Below are positions 17,306-25,785 of a stretch of DNA of 59,054 nucleotides, piece by piece. Origin of the DNA: Butyrivibrio sp. (lineage in GTDB: Bacteria; Bacillota; Clostridia; Lachnospirales; Lachnospiraceae); NCBI RefSeq assembly GCF_015056685.1, contig NZ_SVFW01000025.1, forward strand, positions 1-59,054, given 5' to 3'. How positions within the stretch are numbered: position 1 is the first letter of the stretch; each line of letters opens with the position of its first letter. A program made the translations under genes and the position numbers. The notes under the pieces were generated by a model that saw only the letters and a program-made list of their open reading frames with translations, was not told the DNA's origin and searched no databases.

Positions 17306-18880
17306 ATGGATTTTACAATTGTAGAAGTATTTAACAGAAGCGTGACTATTGAGCTTGTTTCCGATTCTATTTTTAAGCAGGAAAAGAGCTTTGAAGTACT
17401 CATAGATGGTGAGAAGGCGCTTGAATCTGACAGAAATGTGGTTTCAGTTTCAGGTCTTTTACCTGACAGAGAATATAAGATCGCTGTTGTATTTGATGGC
17501 GAGAAGGTTGAAAAGAGCTTTACAACAAAGCATGAGTCAGTTTTACTTGATGTCACCAAGTTTGGCGCAAAGGGAGATGGAAAGACTGTAGATACAGCGG
17601 CACTTCAGGCAGCTATTTGCTCATGCCCTGTAGATGGAACTGTTTATCTTCCAAAGGGTACATATTTGACAACAGCTCTTTTCCTCAAGAGCAACATGAC
17701 CTTCTGGCTTGGCGAGGGCGCTGTTCTTCTGGGAGATACTGAAAGAGATCATTACCCTATTCTTCCGGGAATGACTTTTACTACAGATGAAAAAGATGAA
17801 TACAATCTTTCAAGCTGGGAGGGCAACCCGCTCACTAGTTTTGCCTCTCTTATTACAGCAATTGATGCGGAGAATCTTGATATCATCGGTCCCGGCGTCC
17901 TTGATGGAAATGCCCAGAATTCAGACTGGTGGGTTAATCCTAAGGTAAAAAGAGGTGCATGGAGACCAAACACTCTTTATCTTTGCAGATGCAAGAATGT
18001 GAGGGTTCAGAATATTACAGTTCAGAATTCACCTTCATGGACAGTTCACCCATATTATTGCGATGATATTTCATTTTTGAATCTCTATATCCATAATCCA
18101 TCAGATTCACCTAATACTGACGGCCTTGACCCGGAGAGCTGCAACAACACACTTGTTCTTGGAACAGTTATCTCTGTTGGTGATGACTGCATGGCGATCA
18201 AGAGCGGCAAGTATTACATGAGTCTTGAGCACCATAAAGAGACAGATAATTGTATTATCAGAAACTGCAAGTTTGAGAGAGGCCACGGCAGTGTGACAGT
18301 GGGCTCCGAGGCAGCAGGCGGTGTTAAGAATGTTCGCGTTTCACAGTGTATTTTTGACGGAACAGACAGAGGACTTCGCATAAAGACCAGAAGAGGCCGC
18401 GGTGAGAGATCAGTTCTTGATGACATTCTTTTTGAAAATATTGATATGAATGGTGTACATATGCCATTTACTGTAAACATGTTCTATTTCTGCGATCCTG
18501 ATGGACACAGTGATTATGTTCAGAATCAGAATCCGGCACCGGTTGATGAAATGACACCTGTGATCGGTTCTATCACCGGCAGAAATATCAAGTGTGAAGG
18601 TGTTTCTGCATGTGTACTCTGCGCAGTGGGACTTCCTGAGAGACCTATTGGCGAGCTTAGATTTGAGAACATTACAGCTTCATTCCTTCCTGAATCAGAG
18701 CGTGTTCCTGAGCGACCTGTAATGATGGACAACTTCGACGAGATGAGCGGCAGAAGTATTTATGCCAAGAATGTTAAGTCACTGGTATTAAGAAATGTTA
18801 CTATTAGCGGAAGTGTTGACAAAGAGCCTGAGTTTTACGGCGTTGAGAACAGTGACCTTGATAATGTGAAGTACGAGTAA
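17306..18880 (+). CDS. Glycoside hydrolase family 28 polygalacturonase, probably intracellular
   Basis: A 524-residue GH28. After an N-terminal fibronectin-III-like segment (about 1-75) comes the parallel beta-helix opening with FGAKGDGKTVDT. All four GH28 signatures are present: NTDG (270-273), catalytic GDD (292-294), GHGS (326-329) and RIK (358-360). It hydrolyses galacturonic acid linkages, probably exo-acting on oligogalacturonates. There is no signal peptide, so it most likely works on imported oligomers in the cytoplasm, in line with the GH105 enzyme at 21732. The start follows AGGAGAAGG. It sits in one run with the alpha/beta hydrolase. Confidence 0.93.
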   Translation: MDFTIVEVFNRSVTIELVSDSIFKQEKSFEVLIDGEKALESDRNVVSVSGLLPDREYKIAVVFDGEKVEKSFTTKHESVLLDVTKFGAKGDGKTVDTAALQAAICSCPVDGTVYLPKGTYLTTALFLKSNMTFWLGEGAVLLGDTERDHYPILPGMTFTTDEKDEYNLSSWEGNPLTSFASLITAIDAENLDIIGPGVLDGNAQNSDWWVNPKVKRGAWRPNTLYLCRCKNVRVQNITVQNSPSWTVHPYYCDDISFLNLYIHNPSDSPNTDGLDPESCNNTLVLGTVISVGDDCMAIKSGKYYMSLEHHKETDNCIIRNCKFERGHGSVTVGSEAAGGVKNVRVSQCIFDGTDRGLRIKTRRGRGERSVLDDILFENIDMNGVHMPFTVNMFYFCDPDGHSDYVQNQNPAPVDEMTPVIGSITGRNIKCEGVSACVLCAVGLPERPIGELRFENITASFLPESERVPERPVMMDNFDEMSGRSIYAKNVKSLVLRNVTISGSVDKEPEFYGVENSDLDNVKYE

Positions 18881-18918
18881 GCTTTGAAATATTTGCTGTT
18901 ATTTGGAGCTTGTGTTAT

Positions 18919-19554
18919 ATGAAACGAATAAATTGGAAAGTACCTGCAACTGCTTTATTAGCTTTGATCACTTTAGTTGGATGCGGGAAGACTGAGATAA
19001 GTGAAGACCCTGCTTCTTTAGAAAATGAAGCTTTGGCTCCTGATTCTGCTGTTATTGCGGAATCAGGAACTGTAGTGGCAGAGACTGCATCAGATAATTA
19101 TGAGTCATCTGTAGTGGCAGAAACTTTATCAGATAATAGTGATTCGTCTGTAGGGGCAGAAACAACAGACAGTTATGATGTGGTTTCTGCAGATGAAGAT
19201 TCATCGAAGGCTTTAATTGATGAATTCGGAATCTATGACAGCAAGGATGAAGTAGCTCTTTATATTGTGACTTACGATAAACTTCCCTCCAATTACATTA
19301 CCAAGAAAGAGGCCAAAAAGCTTGGTTGGAGCGGTGGCTCTTTAGAAAGATATGCTCCTGGGAAATGCATTGGTGGAGACTACTTTGGAAACTATGAAGG
19401 AAATCTTCCTGAAGACGCAGAGTATCATGAGTGCGATATTGATACCCTTGGTAAAAAGAGTCGTGGAGCTAAGCGCATTGTTTATTCTGATGACGGATAT
19501 ATTTATTACACAGAAGATCATTACGAGACGTTTGAACTTTTGTATGAGCCATGA
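18919..19554 (+). CDS. Barnase-family ribonuclease with lipoprotein signal
   Basis: ATG 18919 is chosen over TTG 18910 because GGAG at 18905-18908 is correctly spaced. The 211-residue product has a short lipoprotein signal ending LITLVGC (Cys22), a Ser/Glu/Asp-rich linker with an internal repeat (VAETxSDNxxSS) to about residue 95 and a C-terminal barnase domain (LPSNYITKKEAKKLGW, GGDYFGNYEGNLP). Catalytic residues align with barnase Lys27, Glu73, Arg83, Arg87 and His102 as Lys129, Glu171, Arg182, Arg186 and His201. It should cleave RNA, displayed on the outer face of the membrane or released. The barstar gene follows 109 bases downstream. Membrane tethering of a barnase is unusual. Confidence 0.9.
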   Translation: MKRINWKVPATALLALITLVGCGKTEISEDPASLENEALAPDSAVIAESGTVVAETASDNYESSVVAETLSDNSDSSVGAETTDSYDVVSADEDSSKALIDEFGIYDSKDEVALYIVTYDKLPSNYITKKEAKKLGWSGGSLERYAPGKCIGGDYFGNYEGNLPEDAEYHECDIDTLGKKSRGAKRIVYSDDGYIYYTEDHYETFELLYEP

Positions 19555-19663
19555 AATCTATGTATTTGGTAGCTTTATGAACTGAATGACATGAGGATAT
19601 GTGCGGCATCTATTAAATTGAATGTTGAGAAAAAATTCTGCTAATAAATTATGAGGTTTTGTC

Positions 19664-19939
19664 ATGGAAAAGGTCTTCTATATTGATTTATCCGGAATAG
19701 AAAGCAAAGAAGAATTCCATAAGGTGTTAGAAAGAGAGCTGCCTCTTCCTGAATATTACGGAGGAAATCTTGATGCATTGCATGATGTGCTGACAGATGT
19801 TTCCGATGAATGGAACATTATTTTTTACAATTCTTCAGATCTTAAGCTGGGTATGGAGAAATATTTCGGTAGTTTTGAAAAGCTTTGCAGGAATGTGACC
19901 AGAGAAAATGAATGCGTGAGAATACGAATATATCCTTAA
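19664..19939 (+). CDS. Barstar-family ribonuclease inhibitor
   Basis: A 91-residue cytoplasmic protein matching barstar: the helix-2 inhibitor face LPEYYGGNLDALHDVL contains the Tyr-Tyr pair and the two Asp (37 and 41) that plug the barnase active site; the Trp38 of classical barstar is His here. It binds and blocks the RNase encoded just upstream, protecting the producer before export. An ATG with GAGG upstream gives the start. A possible own promoter (TTGAAT - 18 bp - TAATAA) lies in the 109-bp gap, which would allow antidote expression independent of the RNase. Confidence 0.93.
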   Translation: MEKVFYIDLSGIESKEEFHKVLERELPLPEYYGGNLDALHDVLTDVSDEWNIIFYNSSDLKLGMEKYFGSFEKLCRNVTRENECVRIRIYP

Positions 19940-20061
19940 AAATGCATGAGATTAAATACCTGTTATATGCGGATAATATATAAAGTAAACAGAATTACCT
20001 CTGCGAGGAGTTTTTTGTTTGACTTTGCACGCTAAGTCTCGTAAACTAAATACAGTTAATT
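19940..20061 (+). promoter_or_regulatory. Leader region with promoter for the Mn2+ riboswitch transcript
   Basis: TTGACT at 20019-20024, a 17-bp spacer and TAAACT at 20042-20047 predict a start near 20054, eight bases before the aptamer. A weak CCTC-TGC-GAGG hairpin with six T just upstream (about 19998-20016) may terminate the barstar transcript. Confidence 0.6.
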
Positions 20062-20189
20062 GGTAAGAGGGAGTAGCTGGCCGATGTTTTGTTGGCAGCC
20101 AGATCCGTCAGGACGATGCGAGAGCATCCGAATCTGGCATAAGGTTACATTTTCGCGTAGCGATTTGAACTGACAGCAAGACTTTTATC
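20062..20189 (+). ncRNA. yybP-ykoY family manganese riboswitch aptamer
   Basis: The two most conserved strands are present: GGGAGTAGC at the 5' side of the first junction and GACAGCAAGAC at the 3' side, matching the Mn2+-binding loops of the known aptamer. The outer helix P1 pairs GGTAAGAG (20062-20069) with CTTTTATC (20182-20189). The middle contains the CCGTCAGGACGATGCGAGAGCATCCGAATC loop-arm region and a second arm TTTTCGCGTAGCG. It precedes an ArsB/NhaD-type permease by 90 bases. Confidence 0.85.
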
Positions 20190-20222
20190 ATAGCTGCTTG
20201 CTATGGTAAAGGTCTATTTTTA
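20179..20222 (+). terminator. Riboswitch expression platform: terminator overlapping P1
   Basis: AGACTTTTATCATAGC pairs with GCTATGGTAAAGGTCT (16 bp, two G-T) around TGCTT, followed by ATTTTTA. Its 5' arm uses the 3' strand of aptamer helix P1 (20182-20189), so the two folds exclude each other. Mn2+ binding would keep P1 closed and prevent termination, an ON switch. Confidence 0.8.
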
Positions 20223-20278
20223 TGCCTGCTGACTAGGCCTTTACAGCAATTTCTTATTATCAATGAAGGGAGATTATT

Positions 20279-21547
20279 ATGAAAACACTAGCTATTATTC
20301 TTTTTATTCTCATGTATGTTCTTTTAATAATATTTAAAAAGCATCGTGCGAAGATTGCAATTGCAACTGCAATTATCTTTGTAGTAACAGGAATTCTTCC
20401 TTATACTCAGGTATTTGCTGCGATTGACTGGAACATTCTTCTTATGTTATTTGGTACTATGGTAATCGTTGATTATTTCATAGAGTCCAAAATGCCTAAC
20501 CTTATTGCAGATAAACTTCTTGATCTTGCCCCTAATGTAATGTGGGTAACAATCCTGATGTCACTGTTCGCAGGCATTATATCTGCATTTATCGACAACG
20601 TGGCAACACTTTTGATGGTTGCTCCTGTTGGACTTGCTATTTGTAAGAAACTTAAGATTTCACCTGTTCCAATGATCATCTGTATTGCGGTTTCATCAAA
20701 CCTTCAGGGAGCTGCAACACTTGTAGGTGATACAACATCTATCATGCTTGCAGGCGCTGCTAAGATGGACTTCAATGACTTCTTCTGGATGCAGGGAAAA
20801 CCTGGTATTTTCTTTGCAGTTGAGCTTGGTGCTATTGCAACTGTACCTATCATGATGCTTCTTTTTCGCAAGGATAAAGAGCCTGTTCATTCAGATGAGC
20901 ACACAGTAGTAACAGATTATATCCCAACAATTACAATGCTTGGACACGTTATTTTCCTTGTTATTGCTTCATTCTTCCCTAACAAGCCTGAGCTTACAAA
21001 CGGTATCATCTGTATGGTATGGGGAATCATCAACATTGTCTGGGAGATCATTGTTTCAAAGGGAACAGACAGTATGTGGCATTCTCTTAAGGCTATCGAC
21101 TATGATACAATGCTTCTTCTTGCAGGTCTTTTCTGTGTAATCGCTGGTATTACAAATGTAGGCCTTATCGATGATCTGGCTCACATCATTGCCGGTGCAG
21201 GAAAGGATAACGTATTCCTTTTGTATACTCTTATAGTATTTGGATCAGTAGCAATCTCTGCATTTATTGATAACATACCATATGTAGCAACAATGCTTCC
21301 GGTACTTGCTAGCCTTGCCGGAGTAATGGCAGTTAACCCGCTTCTTTTATATTTTGGACTTCTCATTGGAGCTACACTTGGCGGAAACCTTACTCCAATC
21401 GGTGCTTCTGCAAACATCGCAGGTGTTGGTATGCTTCGTAAAGAGGGCTATGAAGTTTCTTTTGGTGACTTCATGAGAATCGGTGTACCATTCACACTTA
21501 CAGCAGTAGTTGTCGGCTATCTGTTCATCTGGATCGTATACGCGTAA
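20279..21547 (+). CDS. ArsB/NhaD-type ion transporter under a manganese riboswitch
   Basis: A 422-residue integral membrane protein with about 11-12 helices and the internal duplication of the ion transporter superfamily: SAFIDNVAT near 102-110 and SAFIDNIPY near 327-335, each followed by a Gly-rich hairpin (GAATLVGDTTSIMLAG; GGNLTPIGASANIAG). Relatives move arsenite, Na+/H+ or dicarboxylates. Here the yybP-ykoY riboswitch directly upstream implies a role in manganese efflux or homeostasis (inference). Ribosome site GAAGGGAG. Monocistronic, with a strong terminator downstream. Confidence 0.85.
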   Translation: MKTLAIILFILMYVLLIIFKKHRAKIAIATAIIFVVTGILPYTQVFAAIDWNILLMLFGTMVIVDYFIESKMPNLIADKLLDLAPNVMWVTILMSLFAGIISAFIDNVATLLMVAPVGLAICKKLKISPVPMIICIAVSSNLQGAATLVGDTTSIMLAGAAKMDFNDFFWMQGKPGIFFAVELGAIATVPIMMLLFRKDKEPVHSDEHTVVTDYIPTITMLGHVIFLVIASFFPNKPELTNGIICMVWGIINIVWEIIVSKGTDSMWHSLKAIDYDTMLLLAGLFCVIAGITNVGLIDDLAHIIAGAGKDNVFLLYTLIVFGSVAISAFIDNIPYVATMLPVLASLAGVMAVNPLLLYFGLLIGATLGGNLTPIGASANIAGVGMLRKEGYEVSFGDFMRIGVPFTLTAVVVGYLFIWIVYA

Positions 21548-21572
21548 AACTATAAAGACACAGAAATAATAC

Positions 21573-21624
21573 GCCTTGTTTTCTTTCATGATTATTTATG
21601 AGAGAAAACAGGGCTTTTTTTTAT
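21573..21624 (+). terminator. Rho-independent terminator of the permease gene
   Basis: GCCTTGTTTTCTTTCAT / ATGAGAGAAAACAGGGC (17-bp stem with G-T pairs) followed by eight T. Confidence 0.92.
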
Positions 21625-21658
21625 GACAATATAATCAACATGTTAGCAAGTAATTGTC

Positions 21659-21701
21659 TTGTGTTTTGCATGTGTTATCATTTATAATGTAAGCACTTAC
21701 A
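21659..21701 (+). promoter_or_regulatory. GH105 promoter with cre-like palindromic operator
   Basis: TTGTGT (21659-21664), 18-bp spacer, TATAAT (21683-21688). Directly overlapping the -10 end is TGTAAGCACTTACA (21688-21701), an inverted repeat that matches the catabolite-responsive element consensus TGWAANCGNTNWCA except for one central base. Binding of CcpA or another LacI-family repressor here would block transcription. Confidence 0.6.
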
Positions 21702-21731
21702 TATTGAGTTTATATAGAAATGGAGATTCTT

Positions 21732-22874
21732 ATGACAAGAGAAGAGACCTTTAAGATGCTCAATGAATATGTGGATTATCTTCTTGAGAAATCCGATGCT
21801 GAGCACCCATATTGGAACATTGAAAATGTCCTTAGTGGAAAGCCAAATAAGTGGAACTACATTGATGGATGTATGATCACAGCTGTTTTATCACTTTACG
21901 AGCAGACTTCAAACAAGAAATATCTTGATTTTGCTGATAAATTTGTTGGCTGGTTCGTGCAGGAAGATGGTCAGATCAAGACTTACAGTACAGAAGAGTA
22001 CAATCTTGACAATATCAACCCATCCAAGAATCTCTTTAAATTATACGAGCTTACAGGCAAGGAAAAATATAGAAAAGCCATGGATACTGTAAGAGCGCAG
22101 CTTGATACAATGCCAAGGACCAAAGCAGGAAACTTCTGGCACAAGAATATCTATCCTTATCAGGTATGGCTTGATGGCATGTACATGGCACAGCCTTTCT
22201 ATATGGAATATGAGAAACGTTTCAATAAGATGCAGGGCTGCCTTGATTCTTTCAAGCAGTTTAAAAATGTTGAAGCTCTTATGAAGGATGAAAAGACAGG
22301 ACTCTATTATCATGGATATGATGAGAGCAGAGAAATGTATTGGGCTGATAAGAAAACAGGCTGCAGTCCTAACTTCTGGCTCCGTGCTCTTGGATGGTTC
22401 ACAGTAGCTTTAGTTGATACAGCAGAGGCAATCGATGAGTCTATGTATTACGAGAAGCGTTACCTTCAGAAAATGCTCAAGAATCTGGCTGACAGCCTTA
22501 TTCCTTTCCAGGATGAAAGCGGAATGTTCTATCAGGTTGTAGACAAGGTAGACGATGAGAGAAATTATCTTGAGACTTCAGGAACAGCACTTATTGCCTA
22601 TGGACTTTTGAAGGGCGTGAGACTTGGATATTTGCCTGAACGTTTCAAAGATGTTGCTATTAAGGCTTTTGATGGAATTGTTAATAAGTATCTTTCTCGT
22701 AACGAAGATGGTTCACCAAGACTTGGCGGAATCTGTCTTGTAGCAGGACTTGGCGGAGCACAGCACAGAGATGGTTCACTTGAGTACTACTTCTCAGAGC
22801 CTGTTGTTGAAAATGAAGCAAAAGGTGTGGCACCACTTATTCTTGCATACACAGAGCTGCTTCGTTTGAAATAA
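21732..22874 (+). CDS. Glycoside hydrolase family 105 unsaturated rhamnogalacturonyl/galacturonyl hydrolase
   Basis: ATG 21732 is preferred to 21720 because GGAG lies 6 bases before it. The 380-residue product fits the (alpha/alpha)6 barrel of YteR/YesR enzymes: the catalytic aspartate motif VWLDGMYMAQPF (Asp148), SPNFWLRALGWF and a closing AGLGGAQHRDGSLEYYFSEPVVENEAKG. It removes the 4,5-unsaturated uronic acid left by pectate or rhamnogalacturonan lyases. There is no signal peptide, so it acts on imported oligosaccharides. It is controlled by its own promoter with a cre-like operator and ends at a terminator. Confidence 0.93.
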   Translation: MTREETFKMLNEYVDYLLEKSDAEHPYWNIENVLSGKPNKWNYIDGCMITAVLSLYEQTSNKKYLDFADKFVGWFVQEDGQIKTYSTEEYNLDNINPSKNLFKLYELTGKEKYRKAMDTVRAQLDTMPRTKAGNFWHKNIYPYQVWLDGMYMAQPFYMEYEKRFNKMQGCLDSFKQFKNVEALMKDEKTGLYYHGYDESREMYWADKKTGCSPNFWLRALGWFTVALVDTAEAIDESMYYEKRYLQKMLKNLADSLIPFQDESGMFYQVVDKVDDERNYLETSGTALIAYGLLKGVRLGYLPERFKDVAIKAFDGIVNKYLSRNEDGSPRLGGICLVAGLGGAQHRDGSLEYYFSEPVVENEAKGVAPLILAYTELLRLK

Positions 22875-22903
22875 TTAGCTAATAGATCAATTTGTTTATA
22901 TTG

Positions 22904-22939
22904 CAGCACACCCTTAAATGGATGTGCTGTTTCTTTTTA
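22904..22939 (+). terminator. Rho-independent terminator of GH105 gene
   Basis: CAGCACACCC / GGATGTGCTG stem, TTTCTTTTT tail. Confidence 0.85.
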
Positions 22940-23075
22940 TTGCGCCTGGCGGCATACGTTTCTTGATTTTCTAATCAGGAGAATACCATTTGTGACATTC
23001 TTTTTTCTATATCAAATTTATAATTGTGTGGTATACTGTTTTGATGAAATTATTATGAATTAAGAGGTATTTGAG

Positions 23076-24344
23076 ATGGCAGATATTACAAATAAAATGC
23101 TTGATTTTATAGACGCTTCACCGACTTGTTTTCATGTTGTTGATAACCTGAAAAAAGAGCTTGTAAAAAACGGTTATGTAGAACTTTCTGAGAAGGAAGA
23201 GTGGAATCTTAAGGCAAAGGGAAAATACTTTGTTACAAGAAATGATTCTTCTATTATTTCATTCAGAATTCCTAAGAAGGATTTCAAGGGCTTTTATATG
23301 ATCGCAAGCCACAGTGATTCTCCTTCCTTTAAGATCAAAGAGAATCCTGAGATGGAAGCAGCAGGAGCATACGTTAAGCTCAACGTTGAAAGATATGGTG
23401 GAATGCTCTGTGCACCATGGTTTGACAGACCACTTTCTGTTGCAGGAAGAGTGTTTGTAAAGGGTAAAAAAGGAATTGAGAGCAGGCTCGTTAATGTTGA
23501 CAGAGACCTTGTTATGCTTCCTTCACTTGCTATCCACATGAACCGTGAGGCTAATGATGGTTACAAGTACAATGCGCAGACAGATATGCTTCCAATCTTT
23601 GGAGATGAGGCTTCAAAGGACAGCTTCTTTGATGTTATTGCAAAGAGCGCAGGAGTAAAGAAAGACGACATCTTAAGCCATGATCTTTTCCTGTACAACA
23701 GGGTTAAATGGACAACCTGGGGAGCAAACAACGAGTACATTTCATGCTCAAGACTAGATGACCAGGAATGCGTTTACAGCTCTTTTGACGGATTCCTTAA
23801 GGGAAAAGAAAAAGAGAATGTGCCGGTTCACTGCGTATTTGACAACGAGGAAGTTGGAAGCGGGACCAAGCAGGGCGCTGCTTCAACATTCTTAAAGGCT
23901 ACACTTGTAAGGATCAATGAGTGCCTTGGAAGAACTACAGAGCAGTACTACACAGCACTTGCAAACAGCTTTATGGTCTCTGCTGATAACGCACATGCAG
24001 TTCATCCTAATCATATTGAGAAGGCTGATCCTGTGAACAGACCTGTAATGAACAAGGGTATTGTTATCAAATATAATGCAAACCAGAAATATACTACAGA
24101 TGCTTTCTCTGCTGCATTCTTCAAGAATGTCTGCGAAAAAGCAAAGGTTCCTTATCAGACATTTACTAATCGTTCTGATACAGTTGGAGGCTCAACACTT
24201 GGTAATATTTCTACAACTCAGGTTGCAGTAGATACAGTGGATATAGGACTTGCACAGCTTGCTATGCACTCACCTTATGAGTCAGCAGGTGCCAAGGATC
24301 CTGAGTACCTTGCAAAGGCATCAAAAGAATTTTATTCATTATGA
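23076..24344 (+). CDS. M18 family aminopeptidase
   Basis: A 422-residue cytosolic metallo-aminopeptidase. M18 signatures include ASHSDSPSFKIK (first zinc ligand His), SRLDDQECVYS (Asp ligand), DNEEVGSGTKQGAAS (catalytic Glu pair), DNAHAVHPNH and the C-terminal TVDIGLAQLAMHSPYESAGAKD with the final His ligand. It removes acidic or neutral N-terminal residues from peptides. The start ATG follows AAGAGG; length is normal for the family. It is 25 bases ahead of the SseB-like gene, so the two may share a transcript. Confidence 0.95.
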   Translation: MADITNKMLDFIDASPTCFHVVDNLKKELVKNGYVELSEKEEWNLKAKGKYFVTRNDSSIISFRIPKKDFKGFYMIASHSDSPSFKIKENPEMEAAGAYVKLNVERYGGMLCAPWFDRPLSVAGRVFVKGKKGIESRLVNVDRDLVMLPSLAIHMNREANDGYKYNAQTDMLPIFGDEASKDSFFDVIAKSAGVKKDDILSHDLFLYNRVKWTTWGANNEYISCSRLDDQECVYSSFDGFLKGKEKENVPVHCVFDNEEVGSGTKQGAASTFLKATLVRINECLGRTTEQYYTALANSFMVSADNAHAVHPNHIEKADPVNRPVMNKGIVIKYNANQKYTTDAFSAAFFKNVCEKAKVPYQTFTNRSDTVGGSTLGNISTTQVAVDTVDIGLAQLAMHSPYESAGAKDPEYLAKASKEFYSL

Positions 24345-24369
24345 TAAAGCGTAGAGGAGATAGGTTTTA

Positions 24370-25701
24370 ATGGGATTATTTGATTTATTTGGTGGGAAAA
24401 AGAATGGGGCTGAAGATGAAGCTTCCAAGGAACAGGAGCTTTTATCCAGTAAGGAAAAAGAAATAGAAGCAGCCAGAAAAGCTCACGCTGAGCTGACATG
24501 GCCTACTATTCCAAGGCTCAACCCTGTAAATATAAAGGATGCTGAGACTCATGAGATGGAGGAAACAGTGTCTCCTGAGAGAAAGAGCGAGGTTGGACAG
24601 CTCATTTATGAGCCTGACATCTCAATTGATGCTCTGGTTGATCTTTCAGGACAGGAATTGTTATTCCTTTTGACAGCTATGGAAGTCTTTAATAAGACAG
24701 CACCTTTACCTGACTTTGAAAAGAATCACAGAAAGGTTTACAACGAGATTCTTGGAAGACTTCGCGATTCAAAAGAGCTGTACGTTCTTTACGATACATC
24801 TACAGGCTATCCTTTCATCGACCATGGATTTGCCAATGTTTATTTTGAGGAAGAACTTGCTGAAAAAGCAAGAGGCATGTTTGAAGGTCAGTACAGAAAG
24901 CTTGTTGTCAGAAAAGTAAAGGTAGAAAATGAAGAAGCACCTGCAAGTGTAAGACGCGGATTCTTTGATTATCTCTACTACATTGGTATTGAGAATCTTA
25001 TTGTGGATAATGGTGCTTACAGGGCAAGATTTAAGCGCAATGAGATTGTTGTTTCTCCTATGGACTGGAACAGCGAGAAGAAGGACGCTTCACCTGTTAA
25101 TCCAGAGCTCAATTTTGCTATGATCGACTTCCTTGAGGAACTTCGCTGGCCTGTACAATACGAGAAAAGAGCTGACGTATTAAAGGCAAAAGAAGTGAGA
25201 ATGCTTTCACTTATCAGAAATGCCAATTATATCATTCCTATGCAGCATGAAGGCCCTGCAGAAGTCATGGAAGATGGCAGGATCAGGATGGGTAAGGACA
25301 CTAAGCTCAAATTCCTTGTTATGAAGACCAAGGATGATAAGCAGTTCCTTCCTGTTTATACTGATGCCATTGAGTTTAGCAAGAAGCTCACTGGCACAGA
25401 ATGGAATGCTGCAGTGTTCAAATATCAGGATATCCTTAAGTTTGTACAGGACAAGGAAGGAATAAGGATCAATCCAAACGGACAGGGCATTGTCCTTCCA
25501 AAAGACAGAATGATGGCCATCGAGATCGCAGCACAGCAGGCTGCCATCATGAGAGGCAAGGCAGGTATTAAACCTCAGCAGTCAGGCTCTACAGCTTCAA
25601 TGAGCGAAGATGCAGCAGTTCAGGCAGCACTCAACCAGGCAATGGCCAAGATGAACGAAAAAAGAAATACAGAAGATTTTAAAGAGTCTGAAGAACAATA
25701 A
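24370..25701 (+). CDS. SseB-like protein
   Basis: A 443-residue soluble protein. The region of about residues 295-400 (KFLVMKTKDDKQFLPVYTDAIEFSKK ... INPNGQGIVLPKDRM) matches the SseB N-terminal domain found in many Firmicutes; a second related unit (ELYVLYDTSTGYPFIDHGFANVY) lies earlier at about 135-165. The N-terminus is charged (GGKKNGAEDEASKEQE) and the C-terminus is an Ala/Gln-rich helix. The biochemical role of SseB-domain proteins in these bacteria is not established. Ribosome site GAGGAG; co-directional with the M18 gene. Confidence 0.8.
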   Translation: MGLFDLFGGKKNGAEDEASKEQELLSSKEKEIEAARKAHAELTWPTIPRLNPVNIKDAETHEMEETVSPERKSEVGQLIYEPDISIDALVDLSGQELLFLLTAMEVFNKTAPLPDFEKNHRKVYNEILGRLRDSKELYVLYDTSTGYPFIDHGFANVYFEEELAEKARGMFEGQYRKLVVRKVKVENEEAPASVRRGFFDYLYYIGIENLIVDNGAYRARFKRNEIVVSPMDWNSEKKDASPVNPELNFAMIDFLEELRWPVQYEKRADVLKAKEVRMLSLIRNANYIIPMQHEGPAEVMEDGRIRMGKDTKLKFLVMKTKDDKQFLPVYTDAIEFSKKLTGTEWNAAVFKYQDILKFVQDKEGIRINPNGQGIVLPKDRMMAIEIAAQQAAIMRGKAGIKPQQSGSTASMSEDAAVQAALNQAMAKMNEKRNTEDFKESEEQ

Positions 25702-25785
25702 TAAGCTTGTTAATAAACGGATAATAGTCTAAAATAGTAGTATAGTAGGCTATTGTCCGTTTCCTTTTTTATAAGGAGTGGTGTG

